Shown: one piece after another, positions 1-8,987 of the stretch
Layout of the letters: every line of letters begins with the position of its first letter
Position numbering within the stretch: the stretch's first letter is position 1
NCBI GenBank assembly: GCA_963809715.1
Contig: CAWEKO010000003.1
Coordinates: 310,001 to 374,000, forward strand
DNA: 64,000 nucleotides
Reading direction: 5' to 3'
Source of the DNA: Bog-473 sp963809715
GTDB lineage: Bacteria > Actinomycetota > Acidimicrobiia > Acidimicrobiales > RAAP-2
The notes under the pieces: model-generated
The model's input: the letters and a program-made list of their open reading frames with translations, nothing else
The model's database searches: none
What the model was told of the DNA's origin: nothing
Made by a program: the position numbers and the translations under genes

Positions 1-21
1 GCCTGTCTCGTTAGTATCAGT

Positions 22-33
22 ATCGACGTCGAT
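22..33. repeat. 12-bp palindrome upstream of the transporter operon
   Basis: ATCGACGTCGAT is a perfect palindrome lying about 50 bases upstream of the preferred start of the permease gene. It could be an operator, but 12-base palindromes occur by chance in GC-rich DNA and the promoter lies partly outside the window. Confidence 0.25.
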
Positions 34-82
34 GTCAGAAATGCCGGGGGACGGACCGGCGACGAAGGAGTGGGCCCGCAGG

Positions 83-2107
83 ATGCTTCAGTTCGTGATC
101 GCCGGTCTGGTGCTCGGGGGCATCTATGCCATCGCCTCCGCCGGCCTGGTCATCACCTACACCTCGTCGGGAATTCTGAACTTCGCGTTCGGCGCGATCG
201 CGTTTTTCATCGCGCGCTTCTTCTACTGGCTGCACACCCAGCAGGGCTGGAGCATCGGGCTGTCGGCGTTCGTCGCCATCGTGATCGCCTCGCCCTTGCT
301 CGGCGTCGTCCTCTACGCGCTGCTCTTCCGCCACCTCCGGCTGTCGTCACCGCTGATCAAGGTGGTGGCCACCATCGGGTTGCTCGTGGCCTTCCCGTCC
401 CTGGCCACGATCATCTTCGGGAACCAGGCCATCAACCAGGCGCCGGGTCTCGCTCCAGAGCCTGTCCACGTGTACCAGTTCCTCGGGGTCCCGGTGACCC
501 TGAACCAGATCATCGTCTACGCCTGCGTGATCGTGACCGTCGTGGCCGGCGCCCTGATCCTCCGCTATACGGAGGTCGGTCTCAAGGTGCGCGCCATGGT
601 GGATTCGCCGGCCATGACCGACCTCTCGGGAACGAATCCGACTTTGGTCTCCGTCGGGGTCTGGGCCGTCAGCACCTTCTTCGCCGGACTGTGCGGCGTC
701 CTGGCCGCCCCCATCATCGGGCTGGATCCCAATCAATTCACGGTGCTCATCGCGGCCTCCTTCGCGGCAGTGGTGGCGGCCAAGCTGACCAACCTGCCTG
801 TGGCCGTCCTGGTCGGTTTGCTGATGGGCGTGGCCACCTCGCTCATCCAGCGGTACCTGCCACCCAACAGCAACTGGACGACCGAGGTCATCGACGCCGT
901 CCCCTTCATCGTGATCGCCCTGTTCCTCATCTACAGCCTGTTCCGGACCGGACGGGTCGGGGCGAACGACGGCTGGGGTGGCGCGCTGGACCGGGCCATC
1001 ACGCCCCAGGGTGAGAGCCGGCTGGCCGGATCGACGAACAGCGTGGTCGAGGAGGCCCAGCTGAGCTTCGCCGGCAGGTACGCCGGTCCTGTGCTGCTGA
1101 TCGTGCTCGCCGGCGCCCTGCCCATGATCGTCTCGAGCTACTGGGTCGGTCTGTGCGCGGCGGCGTTCGCCTATGCCGTGATCTTCCTGTCATGGACCAT
1201 CGTCACCGGCGAGGGCGGCATGTTGTGGCTCTGCCAGATCACCTTTGCCGGGGTGGGGGCGCTGACCACGGCGCAACTCGCCAACCACTACGGCTGGCCG
1301 GTGCTGGCCGGCGTCGTGGTCGGCGGCCTGATCGCCGGGGCCATGGGCGCCGTCGTGGGTTTCCTCAGCATCCGCCTCGGCGACCTCTACGTCGCCCTGG
1401 TGACCCTGACCTTCGGGCTGCTCATGGAGAACCTGGTCTTCACCCTTCCGAGCTTCGTCAACCAGGGCCTGGGGCTGACGCTGAACCGGCCGGAGTTCGC
1501 CACGTCGGACCGGGCCTTCTCCTATCTGTGCCTGGTCGTCTTCATCGTCTTGGCCCTCTTCATCGTCAACTTCCGCCGGTCGACCACGGGCCTCTCACTC
1601 AACGCGGCGCGTTGGAGCGAGGCGGGCGCCCGGACCTCGGGCGTCAGCGTCGTGCAGATGAAGGTCATCGCCGGCTCGACCGCGGCCATGATCGCCGGGA
1701 TCGGCGGGGGTCTGCTGGCGCTGGCCCAGACCACCTTCCAGCCGAGCGAGTTCGCCACGTTCGCCGGCGTGGTCTGGCTGGCCATCCTGGTCACCATCGG
1801 TGTGCGATCGAACGCGGCGGCGCTCATCGCCGGACTGACGTTCGTCTTCCCCTCCGCGCTGCTGCAGTACTACTTCTCGACCGTGACCCTGCTGCCCAAC
1901 CTCCTGCCGGTGCTCTTCGGCCTCGGTGCCATTTCGGCGGCCAAGTACCCCGATGGTGCACTGGCCGAGAACACCCGCAAGCTGCGCAGCGTGGTCCTCC
2001 GCCTCTCGCCCAAACGGGCTGAATCCTTGTTCGAGGACGGCGACGACATCGAAGCGGACATCGCGGCGGTCGAGAGCGGGACGCTGGTGGCGGAACAGGT
2101 CTCGTGA
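83..2107 (+). CDS. Fused LivH-LivM branched-chain amino acid/amide ABC permease
   Basis: Inner-membrane permease of a HAAT-family ABC importer. Two permeases that are normally separate are joined. The N-terminal half (about residues 1-300) is LivH-like, opening with FVIAGLVLGGIYAIASAG. A hydrophilic linker follows, then a LivM-like half (about 350-600) with the typical LGDLYVALVTLTFG stretch. Many hydrophobic segments are visible in both halves. An ATG at 32 is possible, but the ATG at 83 has GGAG at 67-70 and starts directly at the conserved LivH N-terminus. The stop overlaps the GTG of the next gene by four bases, so translation is probably coupled. LivH-LivM fusions are known in Actinobacteria. 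The substrate is not readable from the sequence; the family carries branched-chain amino acids, urea, amides and aromatic acids. The tail is a charged cytoplasmic extension. Confidence 0.9.
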   Translation: MLQFVIAGLVLGGIYAIASAGLVITYTSSGILNFAFGAIAFFIARFFYWLHTQQGWSIGLSAFVAIVIASPLLGVVLYALLFRHLRLSSPLIKVVATIGLLVAFPSLATIIFGNQAINQAPGLAPEPVHVYQFLGVPVTLNQIIVYACVIVTVVAGALILRYTEVGLKVRAMVDSPAMTDLSGTNPTLVSVGVWAVSTFFAGLCGVLAAPIIGLDPNQFTVLIAASFAAVVAAKLTNLPVAVLVGLLMGVATSLIQRYLPPNSNWTTEVIDAVPFIVIALFLIYSLFRTGRVGANDGWGGALDRAITPQGESRLAGSTNSVVEEAQLSFAGRYAGPVLLIVLAGALPMIVSSYWVGLCAAAFAYAVIFLSWTIVTGEGGMLWLCQITFAGVGALTTAQLANHYGWPVLAGVVVGGLIAGAMGAVVGFLSIRLGDLYVALVTLTFGLLMENLVFTLPSFVNQGLGLTLNRPEFATSDRAFSYLCLVVFIVLALFIVNFRRSTTGLSLNAARWSEAGARTSGVSVVQMKVIAGSTAAMIAGIGGGLLALAQTTFQPSEFATFAGVVWLAILVTIGVRSNAAALIAGLTFVFPSALLQYYFSTVTLLPNLLPVLFGLGAISAAKYPDGALAENTRKLRSVVLRLSPKRAESLFEDGDDIEADIAAVESGTLVAEQVS

Positions 2108-2988
2108 CGACGGCCGCCGTGCCTTCGGTCGACGAGGGCGGCTCCGCAGCGGCGCCGACCTCGGCGTTGGCCGCCGCGGGAATCACCGTCCGTTTCGGCG
2201 GGCTCATGGCCTTGAACGACGTCTCCATCGACGTCGCCCCGGGCGCCATCGCCGGCCTGGTCGGCCCCAACGGTGCCGGCAAGTCGACCCTGCTCGGCGT
2301 GCTCTCCGGACTGCTCCGGCCCAACGGCGGACATGTGTGGCTCCAGGGTGCGGATGTGACGAACGCGTCACCACGGGCCCGGGCCGGCCGGGGCCTGGCG
2401 CGCACCTTCCAGCAGCCCGAGCTCTTCTTGGGCCTCACGGTACGCGAGCACATGGTCGTGGCATACCGGGCCCGCATGTCGCCGCATCGGATGTGGCGGG
2501 ACATGTTCGACCCGCGCTCGCTCCTCCCGCCCTCGAAGGCGGAGAACGAGCGCATCGACGGCCTGCTCGAGCTCCTCCATCTGACCCGGGTGGCCAAGGC
2601 GCCGGTGGCGGCACTGCCGCTGGGCATCCTCCGCCTGGTCGAGGTGGCCCGTGCCCTGGCCAGCGACCCCCAGGTCCTCCTGCTCGACGAACCGCTCTCG
2701 GGGCTGGACATCAAGGCCTCGGAGAATCTGCTCGGCGTGTTCCGTCACATCGTCGACCAGGCCGACCCGCCGCTCTCTCTGATTCTGGTCGAGCACGACG
2801 TCGCCGCCGTGCTGTCCCTCTCGGACGAGGTGTTCGTCCTGGACTTCGGCGAGCGCATCGCTGTCGGCACCCCCGAGCAGATTCGCCAGGATCCGGCGGT
2901 GCGCGCCGCCTACCTCGGTGACAGCGATCCACCGAAACGGTCGACCGCGCCGGTTGGAGGCTCGGCGGGCACGGGTGGCGACGCATGA
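2104..2988 (+). CDS. livG: LivG-type ABC transporter ATP-binding protein
   Basis: First ATPase of the HAAT importer (294 aa). Walker A is GPNGAGKST, Walker B is LLLDEPLSGLD, and the switch histidine sits in LVEHDV. The insert after Walker A, with RTFQQPELF and a long segment before the signature, is typical of LivG rather than LivF. The signature region reads LPLGILRLVEVARAL instead of LSGGQ-like, a divergence often seen in LivG (usually LPYGxQR). It begins with GTG inside the permease stop and ends in an ATGA overlap with livF. An Ala/Ser-rich N-terminal extension of about 25 residues precedes the ABC core. Confidence 0.9.
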   Translation: MTTAAVPSVDEGGSAAAPTSALAAAGITVRFGGLMALNDVSIDVAPGAIAGLVGPNGAGKSTLLGVLSGLLRPNGGHVWLQGADVTNASPRARAGRGLARTFQQPELFLGLTVREHMVVAYRARMSPHRMWRDMFDPRSLLPPSKAENERIDGLLELLHLTRVAKAPVAALPLGILRLVEVARALASDPQVLLLDEPLSGLDIKASENLLGVFRHIVDQADPPLSLILVEHDVAAVLSLSDEVFVLDFGERIAVGTPEQIRQDPAVRAAYLGDSDPPKRSTAPVGGSAGTGGDA

Positions 2989-3740
2989 CGGAGCCACTCC
3001 TCGAGGTGCGTGACCTCGACGTGAGCTACGGCACGTCGCAGGCCCTGTTCTCGGTCTCGGTGTCCGTAGAGCCCGGCACGGTTCTGGCCGTCCTCGGCGC
3101 CAACGGTGCCGGAAAGAGCACGCTCGCCCGTGCGGTGTCAGGACTGGTCCGCCCGGGCGCGGGGCAGGTGTTCTTCGAGGGTCGAGCGGTGACGGGACAG
3201 CCGGCCTACAAGATGCGCAAGCTCGGCCTGACCTACATCCCCGAAGGCCGGGGCATCTTCCCGGGCCTCTCGGTGATCGACAACCTGCGCATGGCCGTGG
3301 CCCAGGAGCGACGAGGCGAGCGGGCCTCGTGCATCGACCGGGCCATCGAACGCTTTCCCGTGCTGGGCGGTCGCCGCAACCAGCGGGCCGGCAGCCTGTC
3401 GGGTGGGGAGCAGCAGATGCTCGCCCTGGCCCGGGCGCTGGCCGTTTCTCCGAAGCTGGTCATCGCCGACGAGATGTCGCTCGGCCTGGCCCCGCTGGTG
3501 GCCGAGTCGGTCTTCGAGGGGCTCGAGGACGCTCGGCGTTCGGGGATCACGATTGTCCTGACGGAGCAGTTCGTCCACCGGGCCCTCTCCATGGCGGACA
3601 GCTGCATCATCCTGACCAGGGGACATGTGGGCTGGAGCGGTCCAGCTTCGGGTGCGGGCCAGGAGGTGATCGACCGCTACCTCGGGGAGGCCGAGAGCCC
3701 GACCCCGACTTCCACCGGCGTTTCGGCTTCGTTACAATAA
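2985..3740 (+). CDS. livF: LivF-type ABC transporter ATP-binding protein
   Basis: Second ATPase of the importer (251 aa). Walker A is GANGAGKST, the signature is LSGGEQQMLALARAL, and Walker B is LVIADEMSLGLAP, followed by LTEQFV. TYIPEGRGIFPGLSV is diagnostic for LivF. The ATG overlaps the livG stop. The C-terminal 20 residues are low-complexity Pro/Thr/Ser. The LivG-LivF heterodimer should dock on the fused permease. Confidence 0.92.
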   Translation: MTEPLLEVRDLDVSYGTSQALFSVSVSVEPGTVLAVLGANGAGKSTLARAVSGLVRPGAGQVFFEGRAVTGQPAYKMRKLGLTYIPEGRGIFPGLSVIDNLRMAVAQERRGERASCIDRAIERFPVLGGRRNQRAGSLSGGEQQMLALARALAVSPKLVIADEMSLGLAPLVAESVFEGLEDARRSGITIVLTEQFVHRALSMADSCIILTRGHVGWSGPASGAGQEVIDRYLGEAESPTPTSTGVSASLQ

Positions 3741-3810
3741 CGGACCTCACCAGAGCCGGAATGGCGATTCTCCGGAATCTGCACTCCGGTTCGCGTTGCT
3801 GAAGCACAAG

Positions 3811-3830
3811 GGATCTCAAACGAGAGATCC
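3811..3830 (+). repeat. Stem-loop just upstream of the binding-protein RBS
   Basis: GGATCTC and GAGATCC form a perfect 7-bp stem with a 6-base loop, directly before the purine-rich ribosome binding site (GGAGGG at 3833-3838) of the substrate-binding protein gene. Such hairpins between ATPase and binding-protein genes often protect the downstream message so the binding protein is made in excess. That role is inferred here. Confidence 0.4.
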
Positions 3831-3848
3831 GCGGAGGGAGTCGTCGAG

Positions 3849-5120
3849 ATGCAACCAGCCCTGTCCTTGCGGACCCGTCGAACCGTTGGTGCGGCCCTGG
3901 CCGCCGCCTTCGCCGGGCTGCCGCTCATGTTGGCGGCGGTGCCGTCGGCACCTGCTGGCGCATCTGTCCGTGCGTCGGCCTCGCCGATCACCATCGCGTA
4001 CGTCACCGACCTGACCGGTGAGGGAGGGTCGCAGAACTCGACCTCGCCGGCCGGCTTCAACGCCCGCATCGCCATGCAGAACGCGGCGGGCGGCGTGCAC
4101 GGCCACAAGCTGGTGGGGCTGGTCATCGACGACCAGACCGACCCGTCCAAGATCGCCACGGCCGTGCAGGAGGCCGACTCCAAGGCCTTCGGCATCGTCT
4201 CGCAGAGCCCACTGTTCTTCTTGGCCGCCAAGTACCCCAATCAGGCCGGCGTGCCGGTGACCGGAACCTACGACGACGGGCCCGAGTGGGGCACGCAGCC
4301 CTACACCAACATGTTCGCCTCCGACGAGGGGAGCGTGAACCCCAAGTACCCCGTCAACACCCAGATCGGGAACTTCCTCAAGCAACACGGGGGCACCGTC
4401 CTGGGCTCCTACGGCTACGGGATCTCTCCCTCGTCCGCCCGTGCCGCGGAGCAGACGGCACAGTCCTTCCAACACGCCGGCGGCAAGGTGGGCGTGTTGG
4501 ACACGTCGGTCCCCTTCGGCGGCGTGAACTTCACGGCGACCGCACTCACCGCGAAGCAGAAGGGGATCAACGCCATGGTGCCCGCCATGGACGCCAACTC
4601 GAACTACGCCCTGGCCCAGGCGCTCCAGCAGTCCGGGGTCAAGCTCAAGGCCACGCTCTACGCGACGGGGTACCAGCCCGACGCCATCAACTCACCGGCC
4701 TGGAACACGCTGCAGGGCGCGTACTTCCTGTCACTCTTCCGCCCGTGGTCGCTGCCCAATGCCGGCACCCAGCAGATGCAGGCCGCCATGGAGAAGTACG
4801 CCCACTTCACCAAGACCCAGTTCCCGAACCTCGGTCAGTACGAGGCCTGGGCCGGCGCCGACCTCATGATCAAGGGACTGGAGATGGGGGGCAGCACCCC
4901 GTCGCGTTCGGCCGTCATCAAGGACCTGCGCAGCCTGAAGTCCTACAACGTCAACGGGCTCCTGCCCCAGAGCATCAACTACTCCACGGTCTTCGGCAAG
5001 GATCTGCCCAAGCAGTGCACGTGGATCATGCAGGCCGAGAAGACCGGCTTCAAGGCGGTCTCCGCGCAGCCGTACTGCGGGACGGACATCCCCGGGACCT
5101 CGACAGCCTCGACGTCGTAG
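3849..5120 (+). CDS. Periplasmic-binding-protein-like substrate-binding protein of the LivHMGF transporter
   Basis: Extracytoplasmic solute receptor (423 aa) of the Peripla_BP_6 type, last gene of the transporter operon. The N-terminus has an Arg-rich n-region, a hydrophobic core around residues 14-32 and an Ala-x-Ala-like region (SAPAGA). The mature part then opens with the family hallmark ITIAYVTDLTGEGG. No lipobox cysteine is visible, so it appears secreted by Sec rather than lipid-anchored, which is unusual for a Gram-positive ABC receptor. Two C-terminal cysteines (in KQCTWIM and QPYCGTD) could pair. It follows livF after a gap of about 108 bases and ends just before a strong terminator. 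Confidence 0.88.
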   Translation: MQPALSLRTRRTVGAALAAAFAGLPLMLAAVPSAPAGASVRASASPITIAYVTDLTGEGGSQNSTSPAGFNARIAMQNAAGGVHGHKLVGLVIDDQTDPSKIATAVQEADSKAFGIVSQSPLFFLAAKYPNQAGVPVTGTYDDGPEWGTQPYTNMFASDEGSVNPKYPVNTQIGNFLKQHGGTVLGSYGYGISPSSARAAEQTAQSFQHAGGKVGVLDTSVPFGGVNFTATALTAKQKGINAMVPAMDANSNYALAQALQQSGVKLKATLYATGYQPDAINSPAWNTLQGAYFLSLFRPWSLPNAGTQQMQAAMEKYAHFTKTQFPNLGQYEAWAGADLMIKGLEMGGSTPSRSAVIKDLRSLKSYNVNGLLPQSINYSTVFGKDLPKQCTWIMQAEKTGFKAVSAQPYCGTDIPGTSTASTS

Positions 5121-5141
5121 CACTCCATCCGATGGTGTTTG

Positions 5142-5173
5142 CTCGCCCCCGGCGCACATGCGCCGGGGGCGAG
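5142..5173. terminator. Strong GC hairpin terminator between convergent genes
   Basis: A 14-bp perfect stem, CTCGCCCCCGGCGC with GCGCCGGGGGCGAG, closes on a 4-base ACAT loop. It lies 22 bases after the binding-protein stop and 29 bases from the stop of the convergent enoyl-CoA hydratase gene, so it can serve both directions. No U-tract is obvious, as is common in high-GC Actinobacteria. Confidence 0.75.
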
Positions 5174-5202
5174 TCACGTCCGGGGGGCGTCCCGGCGAGG
5201 GT

Positions 5203-6045
5203 TCAGCGCAACCGCCAGTCGATCCGCCCACCTTGGAACGACTGCTGGCCGCTCTCGATGTCCTCGTAGTCGGTCCCCAAGAGCACCAGGCTCGACATCT
5301 GGGCCAGGGCCTCGCGCCGGGCCACCTCGTGGGCCATCCACACCGCCCGGAGCGTCCCCTGGACGGCCATCACCGGTGCGGAGGCGATGGCCCGGGCCAC
5401 CCACATGGCCCGCTCGCGCAGTTCGTCGGCGGGGACCACCTCGGAGACGAGACCGAGCTGGTGGGCCCTGGCCGCCGACATGCGCTCGTGGGCGCCGAGC
5501 AGGGCGATCCGCAACGTCTCGCCCAGGGGGAGCTTCTGGAGCAGGTGGAGTGACTCGAAGCCGGCCACCATGCCGTACGTGACGTGGGGGTCGAAGAAGG
5601 TGGCGTGCTCCGCCGCGATCACGATGTCGGACTCGCCCAAGAGGTAGAGGGCGCCGCCGCACGCCATGCCGTTCACCGCGGCCACCACCGGCTTCCACAG
5701 GTCGTTCTGTTTCGGGTTGATGCGGCTCCCCGGGTCGTTGTACTGGAAGGGGGTGGCCACGAAGCCCGTGGGGTGCTGGCGCTTGCGCTCGGTCGGATGC
5801 ACGTCCTCGAGGTAGCCCTGCTCGATGCTCTCGTCCCGATCGATTCCCGAGCAGAAGGCCTTGTCCCCGGCTCCGGTCAGGATGATCGCCCGCACCGCGT
5901 CGTGGCCCCGCAGGGCCCGCCACAGCTGCCCGAGCTCCTCCTGCATCTCCAGATTGAAGGCGTTGTGCACCTCGGGCCGGTCGAGCGTGACGACCGCGAC
6001 GCCGTCGTCCTCCTCGTAGCGCAGTGTCTTGAACGAAGTCTCCAA
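5203..6045 (-). CDS. Enoyl-CoA hydratase/isomerase family protein
   Basis: Crotonase-fold enzyme (280 aa) acting on acyl-CoA thioesters. The N-terminus VAVVTLDRPEVHNAFN and the oxyanion-hole segments AFCSGID and NGMACGGAL are clear. The position of the first catalytic Glu reads VTYGMVAGFESL, without the usual PE dipeptide, so hydratase activity is not certain and another crotonase reaction is possible. The start appears to be TTG (METSFKTL), preceded by AGGGAG, because no ATG or GTG lies in a better place. An insert of about 25 residues between the two oxyanion segments makes it longer than typical 255-260 aa members. It stands alone, convergent to the transporter operon. Confidence 0.8.
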   Translation of the reverse strand: METSFKTLRYEEDDGVAVVTLDRPEVHNAFNLEMQEELGQLWRALRGHDAVRAIILTGAGDKAFCSGIDRDESIEQGYLEDVHPTERKRQHPTGFVATPFQYNDPGSRINPKQNDLWKPVVAAVNGMACGGALYLLGESDIVIAAEHATFFDPHVTYGMVAGFESLHLLQKLPLGETLRIALLGAHERMSAARAHQLGLVSEVVPADELRERAMWVARAIASAPVMAVQGTLRAVWMAHEVARREALAQMSSLVLLGTDYEDIESGQQSFQGGRIDWRLR

Positions 6046-6136
6046 CTCTCGCTGCTCCCTTGACGCAGCCTGCGCAGGCCTGAGGCGCCTTCGGGGTCAC
6101 ACTAGCGAGAAGCCCGTGAGCCCCTTTCCGGAGTCT

Positions 6137-6817
6137 TCAGCCGGCCGGTGGCAAGTCGTGCTGGAGGGCGACGCGGGAATCGTCGAAGCTGAGGAACTGA
6201 CCCAGCGGCGCAGATTCGGGCAGGGGATCCTCGTAACTCCAGGCGATGTCGTCGACCACCTCGTCGCCGATGCGCGCCGTCCAATAGCTGGCCGTGCCCT
6301 TGTAGGGGCAGTAGGTCGTGGTGTCGCTGCGCCGGAGCACATCCATGCGCACGCGGCGAGGGTGGACGTAGAGCCGCGGGTCCAGGGCCGTCTCGTAGAC
6401 GACGAGGGTGTCGTCGGTATCGACCAGTGCCAGCCCCGACACCTCGACCCGAAGCCGCCGTTGTGAGCGCAGGCAGTCCACCCGGTGGTACGGGTTGCGC
6501 GGATGTCCGAACACCTGTTCGTTCTCCTCGAACCAGGCATCGACGGCCCCCCAGTCGACGCTGACGTAGCCGGGGGTATCTGCGAGGGGCCGGCCGGGGA
6601 CGCCGTCCACGTCGGAGTCGGGAATGGCATAGGTCGGGGGTTGACCCTGACGGTGCGCGAGCAGGACACCTTCGCTGTCGACCACGGTGCGCCCGTCCTT
6701 GGTCGCCCGTACCCGGCGCCGGAAGGGCTCGATGTAGGCGAGGTCGGACGGCAGGGGGGACGTGAACCGCCCCGCCGGGTGCGCACTGAGAGGACCGCGG
6801 CCGGTGGTCAGGCTCAC
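6137..6817 (-). CDS. DUF427 domain protein
   Basis: 226 aa with the DUF427 pattern: VRATKDGRTVVDSEGVLLAHR, then the hallmark CPYKGTASYW followed by WSYEDPLPES. The DUF427 region is duplicated in part, with an N-terminal half around residues 30-110 and the hallmark half around 130-215. The biochemical function of DUF427 is not established. Its ATG overlaps the stop of the upstream DUF427-TesB gene, so the two are co-translated and probably act together on the same acyl substrate. Confidence 0.8.
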   Translation of the reverse strand: MSLTTGRGPLSAHPAGRFTSPLPSDLAYIEPFRRRVRATKDGRTVVDSEGVLLAHRQGQPPTYAIPDSDVDGVPGRPLADTPGYVSVDWGAVDAWFEENEQVFGHPRNPYHRVDCLRSQRRLRVEVSGLALVDTDDTLVVYETALDPRLYVHPRRVRMDVLRRSDTTTYCPYKGTASYWTARIGDEVVDDIAWSYEDPLPESAPLGQFLSFDDSRVALQHDLPPAG

Positions 6818-7977
6818 AGGGCGGTCCGCTCGTCCCGGGACCGGTCGCCGTTGCCGAAAGGTCGCACCATGGCGTCCACGCTAAACGAGGCGAGCAACTG
6901 ACCCTCCTCGTCGTGGACGCGGCACTCGGCGTGGGTCATCCCGTCGCCGGCGAAGGTGGAGCGGTGGCGGTAGAGCATCCACCGGTCGGCCCGGACCTCG
7001 GCGTGCAGCGAGAGACTGATGGCGTTGATGCCCATGGAGAGCGTGCGGTGGGCCTGGTCCTGACCGAGGCCATCGTGCGGGCGCAGCGCGGCGGCGATGG
7101 GGATGTGCCCGGTGAATTGGGCGAGGAGGCCGGCGTGGAGCGCCGGGTCTTCCGGCACCTGGCGGAAGCGCACCCAGCAGTCGATGAGGGGTGGTCCGAG
7201 CGGCGCGGCAGAGTCATTGGTGTAGGCCCCGTCCACGATCCGCAGATCGCGTCCGGTCACACCCATGTCGTAGGGCGGACAGTCATAGGGCCCCGGGACG
7301 TCGGGAGCGTCGGCGGCATGGCGCACGAGTGGGGGAGACATGGTGTCGAGGAGCAGCGTTCCCGCGGCACAGCAGCGGCCGCCCTGGCGGACCTGTGCGG
7401 ACACGCCGGTGAACGTCCGGCCCCCGCTGAGCTCGGCCAGCTCGAAATCGAGGGGCCGGCCGGCGTCGGCCCCTCGCAGGAACAACATGTGCGCGGAGAC
7501 GACGCGGCGACCCGGCGCGTGACGCATGGCGGCCACGATCGCCTGGCCCAACATCTGGCTGCCCTCCACGACGGGACGTCGCCCATCGGTCCGGGTCACG
7601 CTTTCCCAGGACAGATCCCCGGTCTGGCGCAGATTCAGCATGTCGATGAGATGGGAGGCGTCACCCCACGTGGGGAACTGCTTGACGGTGGTGTCCCGAT
7701 CGTCCCCGCCCGCCATGGCGTCGATCACCTCGACACGGACCCGATCCGGATGGAACGTCCCGTGATCGCGCAACGCTTCGTCTTCGTCGGCCGGCTCGCC
7801 GACCATGGTGAGGACCGATGTCTCGCCTTTGAGGCCGGCCAGGTCGATGTCCGCCAGCGGGAAGTAGAGCACGGCCGGCTCCCCGGCGCGGTCGTCGCAG
7901 AGGCAGGCGTCGGACTGGGCCACGAGTGTCTCACCGAGCCACGCCCGGGCGCGGTAGGGGTAGCGCTGGACCGTCAC
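6814..7977 (-). CDS. DUF427-like domain fused to TesB-type acyl-CoA thioesterase
   Basis: 387 aa. Residues 1 to about 105 resemble DUF427 (RARAWLGETLVAQSD, AVLYFPLADIDL). The rest is a double hot-dog thioesterase II (TesB/YciA-like) with FPTWGD, SHLIDML, VSAHMLFLRG and a second half containing HDGLGQDQAHRTLSMGINAISLS. TesB enzymes hydrolyse medium/long acyl-CoA; here the substrate is unknown. The start is GTG. It overlaps the next gene by four bases, and that gene also encodes DUF427, so the unknown domain occurs twice in one operon. The upstream SDR gene ends 18 bases before it and may share the transcript. Confidence 0.8.
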   Translation of the reverse strand: MTVQRYPYRARAWLGETLVAQSDACLCDDRAGEPAVLYFPLADIDLAGLKGETSVLTMVGEPADEDEALRDHGTFHPDRVRVEVIDAMAGGDDRDTTVKQFPTWGDASHLIDMLNLRQTGDLSWESVTRTDGRRPVVEGSQMLGQAIVAAMRHAPGRRVVSAHMLFLRGADAGRPLDFELAELSGGRTFTGVSAQVRQGGRCCAAGTLLLDTMSPPLVRHAADAPDVPGPYDCPPYDMGVTGRDLRIVDGAYTNDSAAPLGPPLIDCWVRFRQVPEDPALHAGLLAQFTGHIPIAAALRPHDGLGQDQAHRTLSMGINAISLSLHAEVRADRWMLYRHRSTFAGDGMTHAECRVHDEEGQLLASFSVDAMVRPFGNGDRSRDERTAL

Positions 7978-7995
7978 GGTCGTCGTGCGGTCAGG

Positions 7996-8766
7996 TCAGA
8001 AACCCGGGGTGGCGGGGGACGAGGACGTCGTGCGCGGCGCCACCGTGACCGAGGGAAGGCTCAGGCTGCCGCCGTGGCGCACGAGGGTGTCCACCACCGT
8101 CACCAGCTCCTCGACCTCGATGAGGCTGTCGCTCAGGTACTTGCGGGCCACCCACTCGGTGCCGAATTGCACGGCGCGGTCGGGGTCCCAGTCGTCGGCG
8201 AACCCGGTCATGGAGTCACCCTCGCCTCCGGCGCAGTCCCCCACGACCAGACGGGTGAAGCCGATGCTCGGATGCTCCGCTCGGAACGCCTCGACCAGCT
8301 TGTCGAGGGCCGCCTTGCTGACGGCGTACGAGCCCAATCCGGGCCAGGGTGGTGTGAGCGATGCGCTCACGGACGAGAGGTAGACGGCGATGCCCTCGCT
8401 CTTGGCCAGGTGGGGGAGGGCCGCCGTCGTGACCAGGGCCGCACCGATCACGTTGGTGTCGAAGACGCGGCGCCAGGTGTCCACGTCCATGTCGGTCAGG
8501 CTGGCCAGGGGCCCGATGGCCGGCGTGTAGACGAGGGCGTCGATGCCGCCGAGCTGGCGGGCCGCCTCGGCCAGTGCCGTTTCGCAGGACTCCGGGTCGG
8601 TGACGTCGCAGGCCAGGGCGATCGTCCCTGGTCCCGCCTCCTTTGCCGCGGCTTCGAGCCGCTCGAGCCGGCGGGCCAGCAGGGCCGTCTGCGCCCCGCG
8701 CTTCGCCAATCCGACGCCGATACAGCGTCCCAAACCGCTCGAAGCGCCTACGACGACGGTGCGCAC
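7996..8766 (-). CDS. Short-chain dehydrogenase/reductase
   Basis: 256 aa classical SDR. The cofactor motif is VVVGASSGLGRCIG near the N-terminus, followed by ALACDVTD (adenine-ring Asp). The catalytic Ser lies in VYLSSVSASL and the Tyr/Lys pair in YAVSKAALDKL. An Arg after the glycine motif (ALLARRLERL) suggests NADP(H). GTG start. It is followed closely by the DUF427-TesB gene on the same strand, which points to lipid or acyl-CoA work, but the substrate cannot be named. Confidence 0.85.
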   Translation of the reverse strand: MRTVVVGASSGLGRCIGVGLAKRGAQTALLARRLERLEAAAKEAGPGTIALACDVTDPESCETALAEAARQLGGIDALVYTPAIGPLASLTDMDVDTWRRVFDTNVIGAALVTTAALPHLAKSEGIAVYLSSVSASLTPPWPGLGSYAVSKAALDKLVEAFRAEHPSIGFTRLVVGDCAGGEGDSMTGFADDWDPDRAVQFGTEWVARKYLSDSLIEVEELVTVVDTLVRHGGSLSLPSVTVAPRTTSSSPATPGF

Positions 8767-8987
8767 AATCCGGTCCTTCCCTTGCTGAGTTCGGAAGCGA
8801 TGTTAGGCGGGATCTGCGAGCGCCATTCTCGTGGGACGGTGCTCCGGGGACCCGTCGCGGCCCGAGTTCGGCGCCGCCCTCGCGCACCTCGGCGGGGCAC
8901 CGGCGGCACCGGCATCTGTTCGGCCATGATGTCCGCACCCTCACCACGCTGGACGTATTGTGAGCACTTCTTGACCCCGGAGGATCT

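Noticed and set aside
35..334. Minus-strand open frame of 99 codons within the permease gene
   Set aside because: It is antisense to the clearly conserved LivH sequence and is Asp/Arg/Gly-rich with no family resemblance.
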